Part shown: positions 1 to 6,892 of the stretch, piece after piece
Position numbering within the stretch: the first letter of the stretch is position 1
Layout: each line of letters starts with the position of its first letter
Source of the DNA: Trichomonas tenax
Taxonomy: Eukaryota; Parabasalia; Trichomonadida; Trichomonadidae
Assembly: GCA_023091735.1 (NCBI GenBank)
Contig: JALKBU010001065.1
Coordinates: forward strand, 1 to 17,357
Direction: 5' to 3'
DNA length: 17,357 nt
Notes under the pieces: generated by a model
What the model saw: only the letters and a program-made list of their open reading frames with translations
Told to the model about the DNA's origin: nothing
The model's database searches: none
Program-made: the position numbers and the translations under genes

Positions 1-168
1 AAAGTAGTTGATATTATATTGTTTTTCTAGAGTTTGATCATTTTTGATGATATTTTTTTTTTTTTTTTTTATGTATTGTTTTTTTTTTTTTTTTTCAAAA
101 AAAAAAAAAAAAAAAAAAAAAAATAAAATAAAATAAAAAAAAAAAATTTTTTTTTTTTTTTTTTTAAT

Positions 169-202
<34 letters not shown>

Positions 203-220
203 TTTTTTATTTTTGTTTTG
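1..220. repeat. Homopolymer A/T tract
   Basis: The stretch is almost entirely runs of T and A: T at about 53-70 and 79-95, A at 97-123 with short AAAT units after it, T at 147-165 and again at 171-201. Adjacent T and A runs are self-complementary, so the DNA could fold back. No gene is visible. Runs this long are error-prone in sequencing, so exact lengths should not be trusted. The tract directly abuts the truncated tail-collar-like gene and could mark its 5' breakpoint. Confidence 0.85.
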
Positions 221-240
221 AATTTATATTGGGAATTGAG

Positions 241-642
241 ATGATAGGAGAACATTTAGAAAACTTTGGACGTAGGACAAAGTTTGCTAAATGTTTTTAA
301 CTAACTTGCGCTAATTCTTCAAATCAAACAGGAGGAAGCAAAAAGATTTCAGTAAATAACTTACCCGCACATAATCACTACTTTTCAGGTACAACATCAA
401 CGGCAGGAGATCATACTCATTCACTCAGTAATAGAGATTATTACGGATGCGGTAACGGAGGAAAAGAAACAATTTCACGTTATGATATTTCATCAGATAC
501 CAGAGAATACAACACTGATTTAAGCACTGATCATGCAGGAAGTCACACTTGTTCAGTTTACGGAAACACTGCCGACGCTGGTTCAGGTACTGATTACATG
601 CCGCCATTTATGACTGTTTACGCGTGGTACAGGGTTCATTAA
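241..642 (+). pseudogene. Phage tail-collar / tail-fibre tip-like fragment, broken
   Basis: In one frame an ATG at 241 runs to an in-frame TAA at 298-300. The same frame then stays open from 301 to a TAA at 640-642, about 113 residues. The downstream part has hallmarks of the C-terminal receptor-binding tip of phage short tail fibres and tail-collar proteins. A GG-S start leads into NLPAHNH (358-378), then a Gly/Ser/Thr-rich region with further HTH and SHT pairs, and the end is MPPFMTVYAWYRVH (598-639). In those proteins the HxH pairs bind metal along a trimeric fibre and the xPPxxTVYxWxR end closes the chain. There is no in-frame ATG between 301 and 597, and the usual upstream fibre shaft is missing, so this looks like a 5'-truncated remnant. 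It is clearly less AT-rich than its surroundings. A lateral origin, for example from a Maverick/Polinton-like element or a bacterial or phage source, is inferred. Confidence 0.68.
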
Positions 643-939
643 TAAACCATCTTTGACTTCATATTTTTGAAAATTAATTTTTGACCCTTTCCCGAAAATA
701 TTTTTATTCACCTACCAACAAACGCATGACAAAATAAATTTTATCACTAATGGAAAAATAAATTATATCAAAGATTTTAAAATAAAAAATTAACACTGAT
801 TTTGAAATTTATGAAATCTTTAATCCCCTATAGAGGAGCTAGGGCTCTTTTTTAAGAGCTGACATTTTAAAAAGTCATAAGTTTTAAAATTAATAATAAT
901 GTTTATTTTGAAATAAATGAAATAATTAATTCCTACAAG
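643..939. other. Gene-free AT-rich spacer with two diverged repeat copies
   Basis: No gene is seen. Two related segments lie 106 bases apart, at 799-838 and 905-943. They share an identical 10-base start, a TGAAAT core and a similar run into CCT-A-A-GGGG. A small hairpin (GCTCTT, four-base loop, AAGAGC) lies at 844-859. The repeats may be remnants of flanks of adjacent lost genes or of a mobile element. Confidence 0.5.
799..838 (+). repeat. Diverged direct repeat, copy A
   Basis: This copy begins ATTTTGAAAT and runs through ATGAAAT into TTAAT-CCCCTATAGAGGAG. It matches copy B at 905-943 over about 40 bases with several substitutions and one length difference. Its function is not known. Confidence 0.45.
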
Positions 940-943
940 GGGG
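905..943 (+). repeat. Diverged direct repeat, copy B
   Basis: This is the second copy of the repeat at 799-838. The first ten bases and the ATGAAAT core are identical, and it ends in CCTACAAGGGGG where copy A has CCCCTATAGAGGAG. It sits directly before the less AT-rich stretch at 940-1265. Confidence 0.45.
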
Positions 944-1268
944 ACACGAGTGTGCACCACTGACTCTGACAGGGTCTGACGTGTAAGTGTCATACATCAA
1001 CATTTCGAACTGTGATGTCTTCGCCATCACTGTTCTACATGTTTATTACTAACTACTTCACATTTTCATTGCAAATCTTGGAATGGATATTTCTAGTTTG
1101 GCTTTATGCCAAGGGTCTAGGAGCACATCAGATTCTTTTGCCAGAACATTGCATGCTCATTTCTGGTATATGGCTTCAAATATTCTGAGATTGCAATCAT
1201 GGAAACAACTATTGATGGCTTCAATTATTGACCCAATTCACCATCATATTCTCGCTCTATTGAGCTAA
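940..1268. other. Decayed coding-like stretch, product unknown
   Basis: Base composition is noticeably more GC-rich than the flanks. The plus strand has one short open frame (1083-1268, 61 residues) with no recognisable family features. The minus strand has several adjoining open pieces in different frames. One ends in a Cys-Pro-Pro-Cys pair near 940-950. Others contain SEYLKPYTRNEHAMFW and KAKLEISIPRFAMKM, separated by stops and shifts. That pattern suits an old gene broken by indels, but strand and product cannot be settled by eye. Confidence 0.3.
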
Positions 1269-1505
1269 ATAGATTACAGATTTACACTATATCAAAATCA
1301 GATACAAACGCTATCTATCACCACACATATCCTAGCACAGAAGCAAGCTAGGAAGCATGCAACTTGAAAGACAGTCATTTTAGCCGAACAAAATCGAATG
1401 AATGCAATTGTCTTACTGAGCGAGTACAGTGCAAGTGTGTGTACCAAGCAGAACGATTCGTGGCTACTGCAGGTCGAAATTTATTTCAAAATGCATTATT
1501 TTGAC

Positions 1506-1603
1506 AAATGTGATAGGAAACACCTGATTTCTGGATCATTATATCCTGCTATATGACTAGCAATATACTGTGAGTTATAAATCTAATGTTTCCTATCACA
1601 TTT
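1506..1603. repeat. Foldback inverted repeat, 17-bp perfect arms
   Basis: AAATGTGATAGGAAACA (1506-1522) is exactly complementary, reversed, to 1587-1603. The 64 bases between the arms are not obviously coding. The structure could be a small foldback element or a remnant of mobile-element termini. No target-site duplication was recognised. Confidence 0.7.
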
Positions 1604-1730
1604 CATATGATTTCGACTCTTTACTTAGAACACGACACAATGATATCTAGTTGATGCTAGCATATAATGTTCTTATTTATCCTTCAAAATTCCAAAAATA
1701 TAATTTGATTTTTTAATTATTTCCAAAAAT

Positions 1731-1796
1731 GCTCAATTTCTGGTTGATTTCCTCAATATAAGCGAGGCTTTGGAGAAAATCAACCAGAAATTGAGC
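1731..1796. repeat. Hairpin-forming inverted repeat, 24-bp arms
   Basis: The arms at 1731-1754 and 1773-1796 pair over 24 positions with a single mismatch, and the outer 20 are perfect. The loop is 18 bases (1755-1772). Weaker complementarity continues outward, for example TTTCCA near 1720 against TGGAAA near 1803, so the original palindrome was probably longer. RNA from either strand would form a strong stem. Confidence 0.78.
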
Positions 1797-1846
1797 AATT
1801 CTGGAAATATTTAATAACTTCAAAATTTATATATGTTTATTCGTAA

Positions 1847-2310
1847 AATAAAGGAAGAAACATTACGGCTGATCATAACAGCTTAGTGCTTGTGAGTAAT
1901 AAGGATAAAAAAGCTATTAATGTTGAAATGAGTTCGATCGAAGACAAAAAGGGCTTCGGCTTGTATTCTGAATGCAGAAACGCGACAGCTATTCGTTGCA
2001 GAGGACTAGCTGTAAGTAATAAAGCCAAATGGCTCTGAAAACGTTTTAACATTTTAAATCCGTATCATTTAAGCGCTTCAAGATGCTAAAAAGGGGGTAG
2101 CATTCACTTCCGAGTGAGAAGGACGCTATATGAAGCATTACAATTGAAGGATCATGCTCTCATTTAAAATGACACTTTCTGTTACAAGGGGTTTACCCCT
2201 AACTAAAGGGTGTCTAGACACCATTGTCGCCAAGGGTCCTATTTTCATGGAAAACGATATGCTTACCCACAACTGTTTATATCCTTAGTGCTTCAAGCTA
2301 TAGCGTCTCT
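1847..2310 (+). pseudogene. Decayed gene of unknown product
   Basis: A frame is open from 1847 to a TGA at 2036-2038. It contains an ATG at 1928 and residues such as EDKKGFGLYSEC. The same frame continues after the stop through 2039-2165 with only two more stops. After an apparent frameshift near 2150, another frame is open to a TAG near 2287 and carries TKGCLDTIVAKGPIFM. Successive open pieces in one direction with scattered stops and one frame change suggest an old broken gene. No domain was recognised. The pieces may instead be chance open frames, so confidence is modest. Confidence 0.38.
2187..2222. repeat. Two adjacent short palindromes
   Basis: AGGGGT-TT-ACCCCT (2187-2200) is a 6-bp stem with a two-base loop. 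The perfect 14-bp palindrome GGTGTCTAGACACC (2209-2222) follows eight bases later. A third 14-bp palindrome, ATAGTATATACTAT, lies at 2320-2333. Their function is unknown. Confidence 0.6.
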
Positions 2311-2456
2311 AGGACCTATATAGTATATACTATGAGTTTGAAGCAAATTGCTAGGGCACTTCGAAGTTTCCCTTCATCAATTTTCAATATTGGCTTTCAA
2401 ACCTTATAAACACGAATATATCATTACATTCCATCTGTATACTCAAACCTCACTTG

Positions 2457-2639
2457 TTATGAATGACAATCTAAAATAAAATTATCAGACCAAATAAAAT
2501 CTCCATTTCCAACATTAACTATATATCCACAATATTGCGTTGGAGCATTGTAATTCATGTATCCTAAACATTCATTATAACTCCATAGACATGAAAAGAT
2601 ATTCGTATAACGCATTTTCCATATTGAAAAGTATTGTTG
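2457..2639 (-). pseudogene. Truncated orphan coding fragment, Cys/Trp/Tyr-rich
   Basis: Reading the minus strand, an open frame runs from 2639 to a TAA at 2459-2457, about 60 codons, with a TAA just upstream at 2642-2640. The first in-frame ATG is at 2615, which would give 52 residues. The translation is rich in Tyr, Trp, Asn and Cys: CLWSYNECLGYMNYNAP, then QYCGYIVNVGNGDFIW, ending LDCHS. That composition suits an extracellular or beta-rich domain. A second minus-strand frame just upstream (about 2655-2620) also reads plausibly, which suggests a frameshift in a longer gene. The family was not recognised. It could be a short real gene, but no initiator-like motif was found before the ATG. Confidence 0.42.
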
Positions 2640-2844
2640 TTATAAGCCAGAACCAACTTTTATGTATTTTTCTGTTTAATAAGCTATGTAGTTTTAGTAT
2701 ATGATAAATGATTCAAAATAGGAAGTAATGTTATATTAATTGTATTTATTCGATTTATCGCTAATTCAAAACAATAATGTAATGTAACATACAAAGTAAC
2801 CTTACAAGTACAGGGAGCCAAAGATTTAATTTTGAGCTATTTTG

Positions 2845-3090
2845 TTAATCTTCTTGCTGCTTGATTAAATCATCGAAATCGTCGTAATTTGCATTCTGTG
2901 CATCATCGTCGCTAGATTGATCCTCAAGGAACTGTCTGATTATTGGATCAACGATAAAATCGTCGCTTGGCTCTTTTGTGTTGAAGTTTGAGATAATTAT
3001 TCCACCATTTCCGCCCTTGTTAGTTTTCAGGGGGATCCTTTCTTCCATATCTCCTTGTGTTGACTTGCAACATGAAGTAATAATTCCCAT
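2845..3090 (-). CDS. Small acidic protein with predicted N-terminal acylation
   Basis: The product is 81 residues and begins MGIITSCCKS. Gly2 with Ser6 is a classic N-myristoylation context, and Cys7-Cys8 right behind it suits palmitoylation, so the protein is probably anchored to the cytosolic face of a membrane. There are no hydrophobic segments. The C-terminal half is strongly acidic, with SSDDD and DDFDD clusters and a final KQQED. The dual-acylation N-terminus followed by an EER-PL stretch loosely recalls LAMTOR1/p18 of the Ragulator complex, but the protein is half as long and the likeness is too weak for a name. The start is supported by an initiator-like TGTCAAT only three bases before the ATG. 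It lies 154 bases downstream of the WD40-like gene on the same strand. Confidence 0.62.
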   Translation of the reverse strand: MGIITSCCKSTQGDMEERIPLKTNKGGNGGIIISNFNTKEPSDDFIVDPIIRQFLEDQSSDDDAQNANYDDFDDLIKQQED

Positions 3091-3095
3091 ATTGA
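3091..3095 (-). promoter_or_regulatory. Initiator-like element, lipid-anchored protein gene
   Basis: TCAAT reads on the minus strand with the predicted start A at 3093, leaving a leader of only three bases before the ATG. The motif is the TCA-type initiator known in trichomonads. It is placed by position only, without transcript data. Confidence 0.4.
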
Positions 3096-3244
3096 CACTT
3101 TTACACCCTTTTATTTTTATCTTCCTGATATTTTAGTATATTTAAGGTCTGTGAGATGTCTTAAAGTGAGTTTTATACTTTTTGTTTAGTTTTCTGTTTA
3201 AAAATATGAATGGAGTTTTAATATAGTATCAAATATAATATATT

Positions 3245-4141
3245 TTATTCATCTGCTTCGTCTTCGTTGCCCTCCTTCTGAGATTTGAGGAATGCGACAG
3301 GATCAGAAATATTATGCATCATTCCGCCTCTTGTCAACAAAGCAATGCCATTTTCTGTAACAGTTGGAGCTGAAACGAATGGTGATTCAGCCAGGAACTT
3401 GCATCTCTTGAATTGGCCAACATCCTTTGCTGGCTCAACGAGAGTCATTCCTTCATCAAATCCGATGGCAGCGATGAATTCGTTGTCCTTTGTCCACAAA
3501 GCAGCTGTTCCATTCTTTGAAGCTGGCTTCGTTGTCATTGATGGAGTCTTGAGGCGTCTGGAGTCGAAGATTCTGATTCTTCTGTCATCGCATGCAACAG
3601 AAATGACTGAATTGTAACAGTATAAAGCAACTGGTTGAGCGCTTAACACTGCTGATCTCGTTGTTTGTCCAAGACGATTGTCAACAACGTTGATTGTACG
3701 ATCATCGATGAATACGAATGTTTCGTCACTGAATGCTCCTAAACAGTTTGGAATTCCAGGAGTTGTGATTGTGTTAATTGTCTGTAATGTGTTTGGATCA
3801 ATAATTCTAACGCTATGAGAGAGATCGTGTGCTGCTAATATGTAGCTTGGCGTTTTATCGATTGCAGAGTAAATTCCTGCATAAGAATTAATTGAGTTGT
3901 GAACTGGCTCTGAATTTGATATAACAGAAACAGTTCCCTTCGCATCTATTGTAATAAATTTATCATCGTGTCTTAAAATATCGTAGATTGGTGTATTTGC
4001 TGTGAAATTTTCTTCGCCTCCTGCTTTAATAAGCTTGTTTCCATTGGTGTAATAGACATCTTCGCCAACGAAGGCTATTCTGCGCCTATAGCAGCCAATT
4101 GAAACAGGCGTTTCTGAAAGACGAACACTATTAGAAGTCAT
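3245..4141 (-). CDS. WD40-like beta-propeller protein
   Basis: The product is 298 residues from the ATG at 4141. The open frame extends 12 codons further to a TTG, but the initiator-like GTCAATC at 4160-4154 lies inside that extension, so the ATG is preferred. The chain consists of repeated blade-like units: a turn with His/Asp-Ser, a beta strand, then V/I-R-I-x-D and a short tail. Clear examples are AAHDLSHSVRIIDP, FIDDRTINVVDNR and ACDDRRIRIFDSRR in the middle third. Canonical WD dipeptides are degenerate, as is usual in divergent protists. The C-terminus is acidic (NEDEADE). WD40 propellers act as scaffolds in many complexes, and nothing here shows which one. The stop overlaps TAAA, the trichomonad-type polyadenylation signal. 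The fold is likely; the specific role is unknown. Confidence 0.72.
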   Translation of the reverse strand: MTSNSVRLSETPVSIGCYRRRIAFVGEDVYYTNGNKLIKAGGEENFTANTPIYDILRHDDKFITIDAKGTVSVISNSEPVHNSINSYAGIYSAIDKTPSYILAAHDLSHSVRIIDPNTLQTINTITTPGIPNCLGAFSDETFVFIDDRTINVVDNRLGQTTRSAVLSAQPVALYCYNSVISVACDDRRIRIFDSRRLKTPSMTTKPASKNGTAALWTKDNEFIAAIGFDEGMTLVEPAKDVGQFKRCKFLAESPFVSAPTVTENGIALLTRGGMMHNISDPVAFLKSQKEGNEDEADE

Positions 4142-4154
4142 TGAAATTTTAAAG

Positions 4155-4159
4155 ATTGA
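4155..4159 (-). promoter_or_regulatory. Initiator-like element, WD40-like gene
   Basis: TCAAT within TTGTCAATCTTT on the minus strand has its predicted start A at 4157, giving a 16-base leader to the ATG at 4141. This placement is what decides between the ATG and the upstream TTG. Confidence 0.45.
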
Positions 4160-4177
4160 CAAAATTGCAAAGGTCAA

Positions 4178-4564
4178 TTTTCACAAAAATGTGATATTTC
4201 AAATCTGCATACGACAGAAATCAATGTATTAATATTTTGTTCAAATTTTTATGTTTTCTTTTATTATTTTGGGAATTTGTCAAGATATACTATTAATATG
4301 TCTATAATTAAATCATTTCATCGTTTTAATTTTCTAAAATTATAATCAAAAAATTCAAAAATTTGATAAATTGCATAAAAAATCGCCTATTTTTATAATC
4401 ATTTAATATTAAAACTTTAATCCACACTTTGAATTATTGATTTATTAGCTTTAGCTTAGAGAGTTTGTATGAAATAAATGGGTTTGGAGGAAGAATGGAA
4501 AAATATTTGAGAAATTAAGAACAAATGATTTATCTTTATTGTACAACGTAACAATATTCTTTAT
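4178..4564. other. AT-rich intergenic spacer
   Basis: This lies between the exosome-subunit stop and the WD40-like gene's start region. It is very AT-rich, and no coding sequence, tRNA-like fold or strong repeat was seen. Confidence 0.6.
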
Positions 4565-5353
4565 TTAGTGTGTAGATATATGGTTAATATAGTTCAAACG
4601 CTTTTCTGAGATAACAAATTTGCCAGATGTATTGAAAACTAAGAGCTTAGGAGTTGCCTCGTTAGAGTAAACTACTGTGCAGCTTCCCTTAGCGATCTTG
4701 TGTTCATCTAATGTTGGATCAACGAGAATATTTTTAGTTGCCTCATCAGGATCATTGTCAATATCATCTGTAAGTATGGCAAAATTCTTGGCAAAGAGCG
4801 AAAGAATATTAATTTTATGTGATGTTCCAGCATCAACAAGCTTTGCTTCATCATCTAAATTGTAGTCTGGTAATTCGAGTGTTTGAAGTGTGTTTTGGAT
4901 ACCTAAAACTGATGCAACTTCGACACCACCATCATCGCTTATGATTGTCTGATAGAATTTGAGATTCCATCCCCAAATCTTAATATTGGAATGAAAAGGA
5001 TTATGTGGATCTGGTCTAGCAATCTCTAATTCACTCATAGACAACAGTTTATTAACCAAAACTGTAATAAAGGCGCTCAATGTTTGATCTAATGATCCTT
5101 TTCCTGTAGAGAGTGAAACTGCGGATCTGTTAATGACAACACTGAACGATGGTGCGATTGGCTGTGGTGTTGCAATGATTTTTGTAGCGATAATTGTTTT
5201 TCCAATCGAAATTAAAGACGAAGATTGGCAATCTTTGAAGCATTTCTCAGTAATGTGAACTGGCCTCGAATTCTGGAATCCACGTTGATCAACTCTCTTG
5301 TGCTGATTGATCAATGTGTCCCTTAAAATTTCATCATATTTCAATGCTTCCAT
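4565..5353 (-). CDS. Exosome RNase PH-like subunit, RRP43-type
   Basis: The product is 262 residues, close to the usual 260-290 for exosome ring subunits. It has the RNase PH fold signature of the RRP42/RRP43/RRP45 group. The N-terminal helix leads into a VDQRGFQNSRPVHI segment, equivalent to the R-x-D-G-R region. Next comes a degraded G-x-T-x-I strand (GKTIIATKIIATPQP) and a long middle helix (about 88-108). A C-terminal strand set, ILVDPTLDEHKIAKGSCTVV (about 209-228), matches the family's V-DP-T-x-E-E...G-T-x-T block. RRP43 family members are catalytically inert and form part of the hexameric ring that threads RNA to the associated nucleases, in nucleus and cytoplasm. RRP42 or RRP45 are possible alternatives. 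Start: first ATG, with initiator-like TGTCAAT 14 bases upstream. The stop overlaps TAAA. Confidence 0.78.
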   Translation of the reverse strand: MEALKYDEILRDTLINQHKRVDQRGFQNSRPVHITEKCFKDCQSSSLISIGKTIIATKIIATPQPIAPSFSVVINRSAVSLSTGKGSLDQTLSAFITVLVNKLLSMSELEIARPDPHNPFHSNIKIWGWNLKFYQTIISDDGGVEVASVLGIQNTLQTLELPDYNLDDEAKLVDAGTSHKINILSLFAKNFAILTDDIDNDPDEATKNILVDPTLDEHKIAKGSCTVVYSNEATPKLLVFNTSGKFVISEKRLNYINHISTH

Positions 5354-5364
5354 AATTATTGAAA

Positions 5365-5369
5365 ATTGA
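5365..5369 (-). promoter_or_regulatory. Initiator-like element, exosome subunit gene
   Basis: TCAAT within TGTCAATTTTC on the minus strand has its predicted start A at 5367, a 14-base leader. A second TCAAT, with its A at 5360, gives a 7-base leader and could serve as well. Confidence 0.42.
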
Positions 5370-5876
5370 CACCAAAAACTGACAATTTTTTGACCTCTTG
5401 TTTTTATTAAACTATTTTCTCTTTGGAATTAATCATAACTTTTTATGTAAAAGCCATTTTTCACTTCAAATATTTCCAATAAGCTAATATTTTTTCCATT
5501 CATATATTTTTGTCATGAACTTCAATAAGTCTTTCCAATCAACATACCATCACTATGCAAATCTATTCTCAACCTTACAAAGGTTCCAAATAATACAAAT
5601 ATTTAGACATATACAACAGTATATATTATAAATCAACATAGAAATCCCATAATAAATTATGTCTTTCTTCATTCAGATCAATAATACAAAATATATTTTT
5701 GTTGAAATATTTTTTCAAAAGATCAAAAAACAATCTTTGTGTGTTAAAGGTTGGGCCATCGGTAAACGAAAGGTAGCTAGATTCAGATTTAAAATAAAAG
5801 ATTTTTATTAAGACTTTATATACAATTGCTATATCATGAAACTATTGAATTATGACAAATATTGACTCTATATATT
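5370..5876. other. AT-rich intergenic spacer with one less AT-rich islet
   Basis: No gene is seen between the RPA43-like stop and the exosome-subunit start. An islet at about 5741-5780 (GTGTTAAAGG to AGCTAG) is visibly more GC-rich than the rest. It may be a small RNA or part of the 3' untranslated region. No tRNA fold was recognised. Confidence 0.5.
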
Positions 5877-6407
5877 CTATTCTTCCTCTTTTTCTTCGAG
5901 ATTTTCAGTATTCGCTAACTTTGATAAAACTTTGACGTTAAGATCCAAACCATTGATAGATGGTGTTACACGTGTGATTTCTACGGAGACCTCGTCGCCT
6001 TCTCCAAAAGCATCAGCGCCCTTTCTCCACATATTTTTAGTGAATGTCCAATCGTGTTTAAGTTCATTTAATTCGACGTTACCAGTGAAATATCCGAGGA
6101 TTGTAAGAGTGAGGGAAGAAGCACACACAAATGTGACCTTGGCCGGCAAAATGCAGCCTTTTCTTGGCCTGAAAACGAGAAAATCTCCCTCCATTGTCTG
6201 ATGAAATGCTGGTGTGTCAGCATAGAAACCAGAAAATGGCTGAACAGGAGTGACATTCTTAATACCTAATATTACACCTTCTAATGTGTCGTCGTAAGTT
6301 AATAATTTATTCATAAGGATGAGTTTCGTCGCCTCCTTAAGCGATCCCATTCTCCAAACAGGGATGTCGACGGTTGTTCTAGCGCGAACTTGGCTGAAGA
6401 CCGACAT
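5877..6407 (-). CDS. RNA polymerase I subunit RPA43-like
   Basis: The product is 176 residues from the ATG at 6407, beginning MSVFSQVRAR. The block at about 43-112 follows the Pol I subunit RPA43 pattern: EGVILGIKNVTP, then HQTMEGDFLVFRPRKGCILPAKV, then a strand set ending ILGYFTGNVEL. The E-DF-x-F-P-x-x-G core and the following G-x-x-N-A/V-S/E are where the truncated RPB7-like N-terminal domain meets the OB fold. RPA43 forms the Pol I stalk with RPA14 and contacts the initiation factor Rrn3, so the expected role is rRNA transcription in the nucleolus. The C-terminus is a short acidic tail (EEKEEE). The paralogues RPB7 and RPC25 are alternatives. An upstream in-frame ATG at 6461 exists, but the initiator-like TATCAATTT at 6452-6444 lies downstream of it, so 6407 is chosen. 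Confidence 0.74.
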   Translation of the reverse strand: MSVFSQVRARTTVDIPVWRMGSLKEATKLILMNKLLTYDDTLEGVILGIKNVTPVQPFSGFYADTPAFHQTMEGDFLVFRPRKGCILPAKVTFVCASSLTLTILGYFTGNVELNELKHDWTFTKNMWRKGADAFGEGDEVSVEITRVTPSINGLDLNVKVLSKLANTENLEEKEEE

Positions 6408-6445
6408 AATGAAAATTTTTTTGTGTCTCAACAGAGTCTTATTAA

Positions 6446-6450
6446 ATTGA
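6446..6450 (-). promoter_or_regulatory. Initiator-like element, RPA43-like gene
   Basis: TCAAT on the minus strand has its predicted start A at 6448. It would make a 41-base leader to the ATG at 6407 and exclude the in-frame ATG at 6461. The leader is longer than for the neighbouring genes, so confidence is lower. Confidence 0.33.
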
Positions 6451-6461
6451 TAATACAGCAT

Positions 6462-6892
6462 TTTCTTAAACTAAAATCCATTTTTATCGCGTAATTGGCG
6501 ACTTTTTGGCTCAATTTTTTCTTCAAATTTTTCGTATTTTGTCATCTTCTCATATCTATGTCACAACATATCTCCGCACACATTTTTAATCATATAACCA
6601 ATTCTCTTTTTATCACATATCCAATTATAAAATTTGAATATTGTGATTCATACATTTAATCAATATAAAAAGCAATTTTGATTTTACAAAAACATAGAAC
6701 CATATAATGATTCCTTATTACCACTATCGTAATTGTTCAATACTGTTTTTTTAATCTGATAATTTCACTTGATGTGTTCATTTTTCATCATTAACTTTCT
6801 TTGAGATCAAAGTAATGATTTAATGATTGTTTGTGATGTTAAATAGGAGAGATTAAAACAGAGGATTTCTTTACAACAAAACAAATAATAAA
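6462..6892. other. AT-rich intergenic spacer
   Basis: This lies between the LRR gene's stop and the RPA43-like gene's promoter region. No coding sequence or repeat was recognised. Confidence 0.6.

Noticed and set aside
298..332. ACTAAC followed by AAACAG just before the tail-collar frame, suggestive of an intron end.
   Set aside because: In trichomonad introns the ACTAAC and the terminal CAG are nearly adjacent. Here they are about 20 bases apart, and no GTAYGT donor was seen upstream.
2224..2409. Plus-strand open frame of 61 codons.
   Set aside because: It begins with TTG, has no initiator, and another plus-strand frame in the same place reads more like protein.
4142..4177. Twelve-codon N-terminal extension of the WD40-like protein starting at TTG.
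   Set aside because: The start would be a non-ATG codon in a eukaryotic gene, and the initiator-like element lies inside the extension.
6408..6461. Eighteen-residue N-terminal extension of the RPA43-like protein from the ATG at 6461.
   Set aside because: The candidate initiator at 6450-6446 lies downstream of this ATG, and the extension (LYYQFNKTLLRHKK) has no counterpart in the family's start.
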